NCBI GenBank assembly: GCA_902555655.1
Contig: CACDSX010000008.1
Span: forward strand, 1-44,002
Length of the DNA: 44,002 nt
Direction: 5' to 3'
DNA from: an uncultured Pelagibacteraceae bacterium
GTDB lineage: Bacteria; Pseudomonadota; Alphaproteobacteria; Pelagibacterales; Pelagibacteraceae
Shown: positions 1 to 8,855 of the stretch, one piece after another
Layout of the letters: every line of letters begins with the position of its first letter
Position numbering within the stretch: the stretch's first letter is position 1
Made by a program: the position numbers and the translations under genes
Notes under the pieces: generated by a model
What the model was told of the DNA's origin: nothing
The model's database searches: none
What the model saw: the letters and a program-made list of their open reading frames with translations, nothing else

Positions 1-110
1 TTATGAACGAAAAAAAAATTACTAGTTTATGTGTTCACAATAAATTAAATAAAAAAAAAACTATAGGAATACTTCATATACATAATTTAATTGATGCAGA
101 TATATCTTAG
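1..110 (+). CDS. kdsD: KdsD/KpsF arabinose-5-phosphate isomerase, C-terminal end (partial)
   Basis: Only the last ~35 codons are in the window. The frame is open from the left edge and stops at TAG 108-110. The tail contains ITSLCVHN and then IGILHIHNLIDADIS, which resembles the end of the second CBS domain of KdsD/KpsF (family pattern near 'vGllHiHDLLrAG'). KdsD makes arabinose-5-phosphate, the precursor of Kdo in LPS. The position two bases upstream of lptC fits the common alphaproteobacterial LPS gene order. The call rests on this short tail plus context. Confidence 0.65.
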   Translation, partial: MNEKKITSLCVHNKLNKKKTIGILHIHNLIDADIS

Positions 111-112
111 AT

Positions 113-742
113 ATGCGCAAAAAAACCTTAACCCAAGTAACTTTGCTTATATTTTTAGCAATAATAACATTTTTGGTATTTAAAAATTATTATATAAAAA
201 GTGGGTCTAAAAATGATTTAACAGAAAATGATAACAAAATTTTAAAAGATTCTAGCAAAAGTGATAAAAATATAATTAAAGACATAAGTTATACTGCTAA
301 CAATACTAGAGGTGACATTTATCTTTTATTGGCTGACTATGGAGAAATATATTCAGATAATCAGGAACTAATGTTTTTAACCAAAGTTAATGGAAAAATC
401 ACTCTTGCAGATGGAACAAATGTAACTATTAGATCTGATTTTGCAAATTTTAATACTAAAAATTTTGAAACAACATTTATAAATAATGTGATAGTTAAAA
501 GAAAAGATGAAAAAATAACTGGAGATGAGCTTTATTTAGTCTTAGAAAAAGATGAAATAGAAAAGCTTAATGAAAATAAAAATGATGAAAATATGATAAG
601 AATGTCTAGGAATATTGTTTATAAAAAACCTGGGTATGATCTCTCAGCCGATATACTAGAAATTGATTTAATCACAAAAAATATTAAAATCTATATGTTG
701 GATAAAAATAAGAAAGTTTTTGTAACAAGTGAAATTAAATAA
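113..742 (+). CDS. lptC: LptC-like LPS export protein
   Basis: A 209-residue protein with a single N-terminal membrane anchor (about residues 9-26) and a periplasmic part. Residues ~58-150 read as an LptC/OstA-type beta-jellyroll: alternating strands such as NGKITLADGTNVTIRSD, then NNVIVKRKDEKITGDEL. LptC links the inner-membrane LptBFG transporter to the periplasmic LPS bridge. It starts two bases after kdsD and its TAA shares one base with the lptB ATG. In many relatives lptA lies between lptC and lptB, but here there is no room for it. Similarity is by fold pattern, so LptC and LptA cannot be fully separated by eye; the membrane anchor favours LptC. Confidence 0.75.
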   Translation: MRKKTLTQVTLLIFLAIITFLVFKNYYIKSGSKNDLTENDNKILKDSSKSDKNIIKDISYTANNTRGDIYLLLADYGEIYSDNQELMFLTKVNGKITLADGTNVTIRSDFANFNTKNFETTFINNVIVKRKDEKITGDELYLVLEKDEIEKLNENKNDENMIRMSRNIVYKKPGYDLSADILEIDLITKNIKIYMLDKNKKVFVTSEIK

Positions 743-1521
743 TGTCTGTAATTAAAAAATTTAGAATAACAAAAATAAAAAATAGCAAACCACTTATTTC
801 GTTAAAGAAGATTTCTTTATCATTTAAAAAAAATCATTTAATTTTAGATAATATATCTTTAGATATTTCGAAAGGACAAGTAATAGGTTTATTGGGACCA
901 AATGGGGCTGGAAAAAGCTCTTTAATGAATCTCATTACTGGAGTAATAAAACCAAATTTCGGGAATATAATTATTAATGGTGAAGATATTACACAATATC
1001 CTGTTTTTACTCGAACAAAAAAATTCAAAATTTCACTAGTTCCTCAAATTGGTGGTTATTTTTCGGATTTATCTGCTGAGGATAATTTAAACGCAGTTGG
1101 TGAAATTTTAATAAAAGATGACAAACTCCGTAAAATGAAGATTGAAGAGCTAATATTTAAATTTGAATTAGATGCGGTAAGGAAGGTTGAGGCAAAATTT
1201 TTAAGTGGTGGAATGAAACGAAGACTTGTAATTAGTATGTCATTATTAGGAGAGCCTGAAATTTTACTAATGGATGAACCACTAGCTGCTCTAGATCCTC
1301 AAACTATTCAAATGCTTCAAAACATTATCATTAAATTGCAATCAGATTACAACTTATCAATTTTAATTACAGATCACCAAGCAAGGGATCTTTTAGTTGT
1401 GTGTGATAAAGCTGTAATATTATCTAATTCAAAGATAGTTGCAGAAGGCACTCCAAGTGAGCTTATGAAAAACGAAAATGCAACAAAATATTACTTTGGT
1501 GATAATTTTAAATTTAAATAA
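742..1521 (+). CDS. lptB: LPS export ABC transporter ATP-binding protein LptB
   Basis: Cytoplasmic ATPase of the LPS exporter, 259 residues. All ABC motifs are present: Walker A GPNGAGKSS (52-60), Q-loop PQ (101-102), signature LSGGM (154-158), Walker B ILLMDEP (174-180) and H-loop histidine 212 in TDHQ. The core is about the family length; roughly 20 extra basic residues precede the usual start (SLKKISLSF..). The start codon shares one base with the lptC stop (TAATG), which suggests translational coupling. The LptFG partners are not in this window. Confidence 0.93.
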   Translation: MSVIKKFRITKIKNSKPLISLKKISLSFKKNHLILDNISLDISKGQVIGLLGPNGAGKSSLMNLITGVIKPNFGNIIINGEDITQYPVFTRTKKFKISLVPQIGGYFSDLSAEDNLNAVGEILIKDDKLRKMKIEELIFKFELDAVRKVEAKFLSGGMKRRLVISMSLLGEPEILLMDEPLAALDPQTIQMLQNIIIKLQSDYNLSILITDHQARDLLVVCDKAVILSNSKIVAEGTPSELMKNENATKYYFGDNFKFK

Positions 1522-1529
1522 ATAATTAG

Positions 1530-2864
1530 GTGAAAAAAGTAATTGTAATTAATAAAAAAATTAAATTTTTTAAAAAAAAATCAATTAATGTAGATGGAGA
1601 TAAATCTTTAAGTATTAGATTTATATTATTGTCGTCTCTTAGTAAAGGAAAGTGTATTGCTTCGAATTTATTAAGATCAGGTGATGTTAATAGTACTATT
1701 AACAGCATGAAAAAATTAGGTATAAAAATAAAAGTAAAAAACGGCTATTGTGAAGTAAATGGCAAAGGTTTATTTGGCCTTAAATTTAAAAAAAATTTAG
1801 TTTTAGATTCAGAAAATTCAGGAACAACTGCGAGATTAATATTGGCAATGTTATCTTATTCAAATCATTGGGTTAAAGTTATAGGAGATAAATCTTTAAA
1901 AAAAAGAGATATGGGAAGAGTGATTAAACCTCTCAAATTATTTGGATTAAAATTTAAAAATAATAATACAAAACTACCACTATGGATTAAAGGACCAAAA
2001 ATATTAAAGTCCATAAAGTACAATGAAAACTTAGGATCTGCTCAGTGTAAGTCTGCTATGATGATTGCTGCTTTACGGGCGAATGGAAAAACCAAATTAA
2101 AATGTTTGCCTTCAAGAAATCATACAGAATTGATGTTTAAAAATGTTTTAAAAATTCCGATTAAGCTTAAAAAAGAAAATGGTTTTGAAATTATTGAAAT
2201 TGAAGGAATGAATGAGTTTAATAAATTTAACTATAAAATTCCAGGTGATATTTCATCGGCTTCATTTTTTATAGTACTTACTTTATTATCAAAAAAAAAT
2301 GATTTAATGATTAAAAATATAAATGTTAACCCCTCCAGAATAGGTATAATTAAAATTTTAAATATGATGGGAGCTAAGATTAGAATTTTAAAAAAAAAAA
2401 ATTATAAAGGTGAGTCTACTGCAAACATTTTTATACGGTCAAATAGAAATTTACGAGGAATAAATCTCAATTCAAAATTAAACAGTTCTGCTATTGATGA
2501 ATTTTTATTAATATTTTTAGTTGCAGGTGTTTGTAAAGGAATAAGTACTTTCAAAAACCTTTCTGAGCTAAATAAAAAAGAATCTAAGAGACTAGATTGG
2601 GGTATCAAAATACTCAAAATGATGAATATTAAAACAAAAAGAATTAAAAATGATGGTGTAAAAATTTGGGGTAATCCTAATTTAAAACTTAACAAATCGT
2701 ATGTTATTAAAAATTTTTTAAAAGATCACAGAATTTTTATGGTTTCAACAATTGCAGCTCTTACTCTGGGAGGTAAGTGGAAAATCAATGATGCTAATTG
2801 TTTTAAAACTTCTTTTCCAAAATATTTAGACATATTAAATTCTCTTGGTGCAAAATATAAATGA
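1530..2864 (+). CDS. aroA: 3-phosphoshikimate 1-carboxyvinyltransferase (EPSP synthase)
   Basis: Sixth step of the shikimate pathway: shikimate-3-phosphate plus PEP gives EPSP. 444 residues, normal length. Visible motifs: KSLSIR (25-30), ENSGTTAR (95-102), KKRDMGRVIKPL (~124-135), SAQCKSA (170-176), the catalytic-aspartate region SAIDEF (D323), ESKRLDWG (351-358) and DHRIFM (399-404, usual DHRIAM). The start is GTG at 1530, preceded by AATTAGG, a weak ribosome site. The 3' end overlaps cmk by four bases (ATGA). aroB and aroK lie 33 kb away in the same window. Confidence 0.92.
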   Translation: MKKVIVINKKIKFFKKKSINVDGDKSLSIRFILLSSLSKGKCIASNLLRSGDVNSTINSMKKLGIKIKVKNGYCEVNGKGLFGLKFKKNLVLDSENSGTTARLILAMLSYSNHWVKVIGDKSLKKRDMGRVIKPLKLFGLKFKNNNTKLPLWIKGPKILKSIKYNENLGSAQCKSAMMIAALRANGKTKLKCLPSRNHTELMFKNVLKIPIKLKKENGFEIIEIEGMNEFNKFNYKIPGDISSASFFIVLTLLSKKNDLMIKNINVNPSRIGIIKILNMMGAKIRILKKKNYKGESTANIFIRSNRNLRGINLNSKLNSSAIDEFLLIFLVAGVCKGISTFKNLSELNKKESKRLDWGIKILKMMNIKTKRIKNDGVKIWGNPNLKLNKSYVIKNFLKDHRIFMVSTIAALTLGGKWKINDANCFKTSFPKYLDILNSLGAKYK

Positions 2865-3508
2865 ATAAATTAATTCAAGTAGCAATAGACTCGCCTGCAG
2901 CAGCAGGAGCAGGAACTCAAGCAAAATTAATAGCCAAACATTATAATTTACTTTATTTAGATACTGGTAAAATATACAGATTTATTGGAAATTTAAAAAT
3001 TAAGAATAAAAAAAAATTTAATTACTCTTTAATAAAAAAAAACATTAGTAAATTAAAAATTAAAAACTTACAAAGTAGAATTTTATTATCAAATAGAGTA
3101 GCATTAGAAGCTTCCATAGTTGCAAAGGATAAAAAAATAAGAAAGCTTGTTTATAGTTTTCAAATTAAATGTGCGTACAAACCTCCAAAAAAATTTAAAG
3201 GTAGTATTCTAGATGGTAGAGATATAACGAGTGTAATAATGAAAAAAGCTATGTTTAAATTTTTTATAACTGCAAATATTAAGACAAGAGCTCTAAGAAG
3301 ATACAGGGAGTTAAAACTCCTAAATAAAAAAATTACTTATAAAGAGGTGCTTAAAAGCATTAAAATACGTGATAAAAGTGATTATAATAGAAAAATATCA
3401 CCTTTGAAGAAAACAACAGATTCGATCTTGATTAATACTACAAATTTAACTAAAAGGTCATGTTTTTTAAAAATTAAACAAATTATGGATAAAAAATTAA
3501 AATATTAA
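2861..3508 (+). CDS. cmk: (d)CMP kinase family protein with an altered P-loop
   Basis: By position (aroA-cmk-rpsA) and length (215 residues) this is cytidylate kinase, which phosphorylates CMP/dCMP. Conserved parts: LDTGKIYR (~33-40; E. coli LDSGAIYR), LDGRDI and the late block RDKSDYNR-ISPLK (E. coli RDDRDRNR-VAPL). The Walker A site, usually GPxxxGKGT, reads SPAAAGAGT (11-19). The first Gly is Ser, and the phosphate-binding Lys is Ala17. The codons are clear (gga gca gga act) and the frame is intact, so this is not a frameshift. It may work through another lysine (K22 is close), or be inactive; neither is shown. TAATG junction with rpsA. Confidence 0.85.
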   Translation: MNKLIQVAIDSPAAAGAGTQAKLIAKHYNLLYLDTGKIYRFIGNLKIKNKKKFNYSLIKKNISKLKIKNLQSRILLSNRVALEASIVAKDKKIRKLVYSFQIKCAYKPPKKFKGSILDGRDITSVIMKKAMFKFFITANIKTRALRRYRELKLLNKKITYKEVLKSIKIRDKSDYNRKISPLKKTTDSILINTTNLTKRSCFLKIKQIMDKKLKY

Positions 3509-5229
3509 TGGAAATTTATAAAGACTTAACAACCTCTGCCTCTAAAGAATTTGAACAACTTCTAAACAGTCAACTTTCAAAAACTAAAATCGAAGAAGGA
3601 AAAGTTATTGATGGTAAAATCAATAAAATTACAGAAAAATTTGTATTTTTGTTTATTGAAGGATTAAAAAGTGAGCCCGTTTTAGATATAAATGAATTAA
3701 AAAGTATGGGCTGGACTGATAAGATTAAAATTGGTGAAAAAATTCCAGTTTTGCTGGAAAGGATTGAAGATAAAAATGGAGAAGTTTTAGTTTCTGCTAG
3801 TAAAGCACAAAAAATAAAAGGTTGGGATAAATTAGTTGAAGCTTATGAAAAGAATGAGCCAATAATGGGTAAAATTACATCTAAATGTAAAGGTGGATGT
3901 ATAGTTGAACATATTGACACTGGATCCTTAATGTTTTTACCAGGGTCTCAAATAAGCGATAAACCATTAAAAGACATTAGTCATTTAATGAATGAGCCTC
4001 AAAAGTTTGCATTAATTAAATTAGATAAAATAAGAGGGAACGCATGCGTTTCTAGAAGAGAAATAATTTCCTCTTTTAAAAAAGAAGATAAAGCAAAAAT
4101 AATAGAAAAATATAAAGTTGGTGACATTATTAAGGATGCAGAAGTAAAAGGATATAGTTCATTTGGTTGTTTTTTTAATGTCAATGGTGAGCTTGATGTT
4201 TTAGTGCATTTACAGGAAATCTCTTACTCTAGAGTTAATCATCCTGATGAGGTGTTTAACATTGGAGAAAAACACTCATTAAAAGTAATTTCAGTTGATA
4301 AAGAAAAATTACAGGTTGGATGTTCAGTAAAACAACTTTCACCAGATCCATTCGAACATATTGAAAACTATGAGCTAAAAAAAGTTTACAAGGTCAAAGT
4401 AACTAAAATTATGGATTTTGGTGCTTTTTGTGAATTAGAACCAGGACTAACAACACTACTACATAGTAGTGAGCTTAGTTGGACTAAAAAAAATGTTTCG
4501 GCAAAAAAAATGTTTAAAGTTGGTGATGAGATAAACTGTGTTATTACTGAAATCGATAAAGAAAAAAGAAGAGTAGCAATTTCTCACAAATTAACAAAAG
4601 ATAATCCTTTTGATATATTTGAAAAAAAATTTCCAATTGGAACAATTGTTGAAGGAAAAGTTGTTAACAAAAATGAATATTCTTTATTTGTTAATATAGA
4701 AGACTTAGAAATAGATGCTTTTTTACATTGTAATGATTTAACATATTTAAATAATGGAGAGGAAGAATTAACTAAATATAAAAAAGGTGACAGTGTTAAA
4801 GTTAAAATACTTGAAGTTAAAGTTTCAGAACAAAAAGTAAGAGTTGGTTTAAAGCAAACTCAAAGTGATCCTTTTGATTGGTTTAAAGAAAAAAAAATAA
4901 ATCAAACAATTACAGTAAAGATAATTTCTACGGATAATAAAGGCCTAGTCGTAAGACCAATAGGTTGCGAAATGGATTTTTTAATAAAAAAGTCTCAAAT
5001 TGCAATCAATGCGGCAGATTCTAGACCATCAAGATTTACAGGTGGTGAAAGTATAGACTGTGCAATATCTGATTTAGATTTAAATAAAAGAAAAGTTGGA
5101 TTAAGTATAAAGCTTTTAGAAGAGATTGAAAAAAAAGAAGCTTTAGAAAAATATGGTTCTGAGGGATCTGGTAAGAATTTACCCTTTTCATCATTATCAG
5201 AGGACCTAAAAAAAAAAGATAAGCAATAA
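3508..5229 (+). CDS. rpsA: 30S ribosomal protein S1
   Basis: 573 residues, normal length for a six-domain S1. Six OB-fold S1 repeats can be read at roughly residues 29-100, 115-185, 203-277, 290-363, 375-450 and 463-535. Repeats 3 and 4 have the clearest RNA-binding pattern (YSSFGCFFNVNGELDVLVH; MDFGAFCELEPGLTTLLH). S1 recruits structured or leader-poor mRNAs to the 30S subunit. Most genes here lack strong Shine-Dalgarno sites, so translation probably leans on S1; that is inference. The neighbours cmk upstream and ihfB downstream match the cmk-rpsA-ihfB order seen in many proteobacteria. Confidence 0.96.
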   Translation: MEIYKDLTTSASKEFEQLLNSQLSKTKIEEGKVIDGKINKITEKFVFLFIEGLKSEPVLDINELKSMGWTDKIKIGEKIPVLLERIEDKNGEVLVSASKAQKIKGWDKLVEAYEKNEPIMGKITSKCKGGCIVEHIDTGSLMFLPGSQISDKPLKDISHLMNEPQKFALIKLDKIRGNACVSRREIISSFKKEDKAKIIEKYKVGDIIKDAEVKGYSSFGCFFNVNGELDVLVHLQEISYSRVNHPDEVFNIGEKHSLKVISVDKEKLQVGCSVKQLSPDPFEHIENYELKKVYKVKVTKIMDFGAFCELEPGLTTLLHSSELSWTKKNVSAKKMFKVGDEINCVITEIDKEKRRVAISHKLTKDNPFDIFEKKFPIGTIVEGKVVNKNEYSLFVNIEDLEIDAFLHCNDLTYLNNGEEELTKYKKGDSVKVKILEVKVSEQKVRVGLKQTQSDPFDWFKEKKINQTITVKIISTDNKGLVVRPIGCEMDFLIKKSQIAINAADSRPSRFTGGESIDCAISDLDLNKRKVGLSIKLLEEIEKKEALEKYGSEGSGKNLPFSSLSEDLKKKDKQ

Positions 5230-5252
5230 ACAAATAAATTAAGTAGCAAAAA

Positions 5253-5546
5253 TTGGCAATTGTAAAATCGAAGCTTTTAAAAGATTTATCAAAAAACTAC
5301 CCAAATTTTTTAAAAAAAGATTTAGAAAAATTTATTAATATCATCTTAACTGAAATTAAAAACACACTTAAAAAAGGTGAAAGGGTAGAATTAAGAGGTT
5401 TTGGAATATTCTCAACAAAGATTCAAAAAGAAAGAATTTCTAGGAACCCAAAAACAGGCGAAAAAGTCAATACTCCAAAAAAAAGAACAATTCACTTCAA
5501 AATGGCTAAAGATTTGTTTAAAAAATTGAATAATGAAAAAAAGTAA
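5253..5546 (+). CDS. ihfB: Integration host factor beta subunit / HU-family protein
   Basis: 97-residue DNA-bending protein of the HU/IHF family. The signature GFGIFSTKIQKERISRNPKTGE (shown by GFGIFS and RNPKTGE) lies at about residues 50-70; the arm that enters the minor groove is RNPKTGEKV. The position after rpsA is typical of ihfB. The start is TTG at 5253, because an in-frame TAG lies just upstream and the protein then begins AIVKSKLLKDL, the family N-terminus. The 3' end overlaps pyrF by 14 bases. An HU-type role cannot be excluded from the sequence alone. Confidence 0.87.
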   Translation: MAIVKSKLLKDLSKNYPNFLKKDLEKFINIILTEIKNTLKKGERVELRGFGIFSTKIQKERISRNPKTGEKVNTPKKRTIHFKMAKDLFKKLNNEKK

Positions 5547-6207
5547 AATATTTATTGCTTGTGATACAACAAATATATCGAAAATAAATAAAATAATCAA
5601 AAAAACAGAAAATTCAAAAATTAAAATTGGATATAAATTCGGATTAGAATTTTTAAATTCAAAAAATGGTAGAAGTTATTTATCTAAATTAAAAAAAAAA
5701 ATTATTTTTGCTGATCTTAAACTTCACGATATTCCAAATACTTGTGTCTCAGCAATTAAAGCTGTTAAAGATTTAAAAATTAATTATTTAACAATTCACA
5801 TAAGTAGCGGCCTAGAAGCATTAAAAGCTTGTAAAAAAGTTTCGGGAAAAATAAAATTAATAGGAGTTACAATTTTAACGTCTCTAGATAATAAAGCTTT
5901 AAAAGAAATTGGTTTTAAAAAAGATGTAAAAAAATTAGTTTATCATCAAGCTAAATTAGCTAATAAAGCTAAGCTTGATGGTATTGTTTGTAGTGCACAA
6001 GAGGTATCTATAGTGAAAAAAATTTTTAAAAAAGAAATAATTACTCCTGGAATTAGACTCGATTCTAAAACTTACGACCAAAAAAGAGTTTTAACTCCAA
6101 AACAAGCTTATAAAAATGGTAGCGATTGGTTGGTGATGGGAAGACCTATAACCAAAGGAAATATAAAGAAAAATGTTTTATCATTAATTAATCATTTAAA
6201 TCAATGA
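5533..6207 (+). CDS. pyrF: Orotidine 5'-phosphate decarboxylase
   Basis: Last step of UMP synthesis (OMP to UMP). 224-residue TIM barrel. The catalytic DxKxxD motif is in FADLKLHDIPNT (D61, K63, D66). Also present: KIGYKFG (~31-37), GVTILTS, TPGIR and the phosphate-binding end DWLVMGRPIT. It starts within the last 14 bases of ihfB and ends in an ATGA overlap with trpF, so it is probably read from the same transcript. Confidence 0.92.
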   Translation: MKKSKIFIACDTTNISKINKIIKKTENSKIKIGYKFGLEFLNSKNGRSYLSKLKKKIIFADLKLHDIPNTCVSAIKAVKDLKINYLTIHISSGLEALKACKKVSGKIKLIGVTILTSLDNKALKEIGFKKDVKKLVYHQAKLANKAKLDGIVCSAQEVSIVKKIFKKEIITPGIRLDSKTYDQKRVLTPKQAYKNGSDWLVMGRPITKGNIKKNVLSLINHLNQ

Positions 6208-6833
6208 TTCTTAAATCAAAAATTTGTGGAGTCTCTGACTCTAAAACATTAAGCTATATAGTTAATCATGAAAACCCTCCTCAATTCATAGGGTTTATTG
6301 TTAACTATCCAAAATCAAAAAGGTATGTTGATTCAATTAAACTTAAAGAATTAATTAATAATGATAAAAAAAACTGTTCTTACGTTGCAGTCTTGGTTGA
6401 CCCAAATCAAAATACTCTTGAGAAAATTAAAGATTTACCTTTTGATTATTATCAACTTTATAATTGTAGTGTAGATAAAATTCGGTCTATTAAAAGATCA
6501 TATAATAAAAAAGTTATTGTAGCTCTAACTATTGAAAATTCTGAAGATGTAAAGAATTATAAGTTATATGAAGAAGTATCTGATATTTATCTATTTGATA
6601 GCAAAGGATATGAAAAAAGTATGTCTTTCAATCATACTTTAATTGAAAATATTCAGTTTAATAAAGATGTGATGTTAGCTGGAAATATTCAGATTAATGA
6701 TGATCTTGAAAAATATAAAAAAATAGCGGATATTATTGATATATCTGGAGGATTAGAAACTTCTGGTTTAAAAGATATTTCCAAAATAGAGATTTTTTTA
6801 AATAAAATAAAAAATTTGAATAATGAAACTTAA
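6204..6833 (+). CDS. trpF: Phosphoribosylanthranilate isomerase
   Basis: Third step from anthranilate in tryptophan synthesis (PRA to CdRP), 209-residue TIM barrel. The start KSKICGVSD carries the KICG motif with the catalytic Cys. GFIVNYPKSKRYV matches the family GFvFyprSPRyv, and DISGGLETSGLKD matches the usual SGvE..pGxKD end. The usual DxxQLHG block is replaced by FDYYQLYN. It overlaps trpB by 11 bases. trpC, trpD and trpE are not in the window. Confidence 0.85.
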   Translation: MILKSKICGVSDSKTLSYIVNHENPPQFIGFIVNYPKSKRYVDSIKLKELINNDKKNCSYVAVLVDPNQNTLEKIKDLPFDYYQLYNCSVDKIRSIKRSYNKKVIVALTIENSEDVKNYKLYEEVSDIYLFDSKGYEKSMSFNHTLIENIQFNKDVMLAGNIQINDDLEKYKKIADIIDISGGLETSGLKDISKIEIFLNKIKNLNNET

Positions 6834-8052
6834 AAAAAATATACCTTTAATTGATCAACATGACAAATATGGATTTTGGGGAGATAAATTTGGTGGAAGT
6901 TTTATTCCCGAAACTTTAAAAAAACCAGTAGAAGATCTAACAGATAAATTTAAAAAATTAAGGAAGAATAAAAAATTTATCAGGAAAAGAGACTTTTATT
7001 TCAAAAATTATATAGGCTCCCCTACGTCATTTATAAAATTAGAAAACTTATCCAAACATTTGGGAGGAGCTCAAATCTGGGCAAAAGTTGTTTCGGAGGC
7101 CAATGGTGGTGCCCATAAGATATATAATGCAACTGTCCACGCCCTAATTTGTAAGGCGATGGGTAAAAAATATATTGTAGGTGATACTGGTGCTGGATAT
7201 GCAGGAAAAATGCTTAGCATGGCTGCAAAAAAGTTTGGTTTAAAATGTAAGATTTTTATGGGGGCAAAGGATATCAGGAGACAAAAACCAAATTGTGATG
7301 CGATGAAAAAAAATGGTGCAGAAATTGTGCCAGTATATTCTGGAAGCCAAACTTTAGTTGATGCAGTAAGTGAATGTATGAGATATTGGGTTTCAAATTG
7401 TGATAATACCCATATGTGCGTAGGCTCTACTGTTGGTCCAAATATCTTTGTAAAAATCTGCGGATGGTCTACTGCTCAAATATCAAGAGAACTTAAAACT
7501 CAATTAAAAAAGGAATTTAAAAAAATTCCAAAAAAAATTAAACTAATTAATTGCGTTGGAGGTGGAAGTTCAGCTTACGGTTTTTGGAGTGAATTTATCG
7601 ATTATGATAAAAAACAAATTGAATTAATAGGGGTAGAGGCTGGAGGTCCAAAAAAATCAAAATTACATGCCGCTCCATTAAGTAGAAATGCTAAAATTGG
7701 GATTTTACATGGGGCAGCATCATATGTGTGTCAAAATAATGAAGGGCAAATTCAAGAAACAGAATCTATTAGTGCTGGATTAGATTATCCTGGTGTAAGT
7801 CCAATCCATTGTTTTTTAAAAGACTCTAAAAGAGCAAGATATACTTATGCAACAGATGAGGCTGCTCTAAATGCATACAAGATGGTAACAAAATTTGAAA
7901 AACTTAATCCAAGTTTAGAACCTAGTCATGCTTTTGCTGAGGCCATTAAAATAGCACCGAAATTAAGTAGGGACACAATTTTAATAGTTAACTCTTGTGG
8001 CGATGCTAAAAAAGATAGAGATATTTTAAGAGAACGATTGGGTAAGTATTAA
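6823..8052 (+). CDS. trpB: Tryptophan synthase beta chain, divergent active site
   Basis: Context (trpF-trpB-trpA) and length (409 residues) identify TrpB, which condenses indole with serine on PLP. Retained: GFWGDKFGGSFIPETL start, PLP lysine K99 in GGAHK, the phosphate loop GGGS (246-249) and SISAGLDYPGVSP. Several near-invariant blocks differ: REDLNHTGAHKINN reads VVSEANGGAHKIYN, ETGAGQHG reads DTGAGYAG (catalytic Glu109 becomes Asp121), GTAAGPHPYP reads GSTVGPNIFV, and NLSGRGDKD reads NSCGDAKKD (Ser377 becomes Cys392). The spacing K99-D121 is exactly that of K87-E109 in Salmonella TrpB. The frame is intact and trpA follows through TAATG, so a conserved but altered enzyme is more likely than a pseudogene. 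Confidence 0.88.
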   Translation: MKLKKNIPLIDQHDKYGFWGDKFGGSFIPETLKKPVEDLTDKFKKLRKNKKFIRKRDFYFKNYIGSPTSFIKLENLSKHLGGAQIWAKVVSEANGGAHKIYNATVHALICKAMGKKYIVGDTGAGYAGKMLSMAAKKFGLKCKIFMGAKDIRRQKPNCDAMKKNGAEIVPVYSGSQTLVDAVSECMRYWVSNCDNTHMCVGSTVGPNIFVKICGWSTAQISRELKTQLKKEFKKIPKKIKLINCVGGGSSAYGFWSEFIDYDKKQIELIGVEAGGPKKSKLHAAPLSRNAKIGILHGAASYVCQNNEGQIQETESISAGLDYPGVSPIHCFLKDSKRARYTYATDEAALNAYKMVTKFEKLNPSLEPSHAFAEAIKIAPKLSRDTILIVNSCGDAKKDRDILRERLGKY

Positions 8053-8855
8053 TGAATAATTCTTTAATTGCCCAATCTTTTCAAAATGCCAAGAAGGAAA
8101 ATAGGCCTGCTCTTCTTACTTATACAGTAGCAGGTGACAATACTAAAAAAAAATCATTAGAGATTTTAAAATCAATTTCGAAATATGCAGATATTTGTGA
8201 ACTAGGATTTCCACACAATACGCCTATTGCAGATGGTGGTCAAATTCAAACTAGCGCTTATAGAGCAATAAAAAATGGTATCAAAATAAATGATGTATTT
8301 TCAGTTGTTAGAAAATTTAAAAAATTTAGAAAAAATAAACCAATTATTTTAATGGGATACTATAATATGATCTATCAATACGATGAAAATAAATTTATTT
8401 CAAAATGTAAAAAATCTAAAGTTGATGGTATAATAGTTGTTGATTTGCCTTATCCAGAAAATAAAATTTTTGCATCAAAATGTAAAAAAAATAAGATTAA
8501 TTTTATTCAGCTAATTTCACCTACTACTTCTAAATCAAGATTAAAAAAAATTGTTAAAGACTCTCATGATATGATATATTATATTAGCATGTTGTCTACT
8601 ACCGGTGGAAAATTGAAAGTTTCTCCAAAAAAAATAATCCAAGAATACCAAAAAATCAAAAATCAAAACAAATCAAAGAACGTAGTAATTGGATTTGGTA
8701 TTACTGAAAAGACTATCAGATCATTAAGAAAAGCTGATGGATTAGTTGTTGGAAGCGCAATTTGTAAAGAAATTACAAGATCTATTAAAAAAAGACAAAA
8801 TACCGTCATAAATGTTACTAATATTGTAAAAAAATTAAAAAATAAAATACAATGA
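8052..8855 (+). CDS. trpA: Tryptophan synthase alpha chain
   Basis: Cleaves indole-3-glycerol phosphate to indole, which is passed to TrpB. 267-residue TIM barrel. The catalytic pair is present: Glu50 in CELGFPHN and Asp61 in PIADGGQIQ. Other blocks: LMGYYNMIY, IIVVDLPYPEN, SPTT. Loop 6, usually SxxGVTGxR, reads SMLSTTGGK. The block after ELG, usually PFSDPxADG, reads PHNTPIADG. It shares the divergence of its TrpB partner. It overlaps accD by four bases. Confidence 0.9.
   Translation: MNNSLIAQSFQNAKKENRPALLTYTVAGDNTKKKSLEILKSISKYADICELGFPHNTPIADGGQIQTSAYRAIKNGIKINDVFSVVRKFKKFRKNKPIILMGYYNMIYQYDENKFISKCKKSKVDGIIVVDLPYPENKIFASKCKKNKINFIQLISPTTSKSRLKKIVKDSHDMIYYISMLSTTGGKLKVSPKKIIQEYQKIKNQNKSKNVVIGFGITEKTIRSLRKADGLVVGSAICKEITRSIKKRQNTVINVTNIVKKLKNKIQ

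Noticed and set aside
6823-8052. trpB as a pseudogene
   Set aside because: The frame is intact, spacing of active-site residues is preserved and the downstream gene is coupled; altered function is the better reading.
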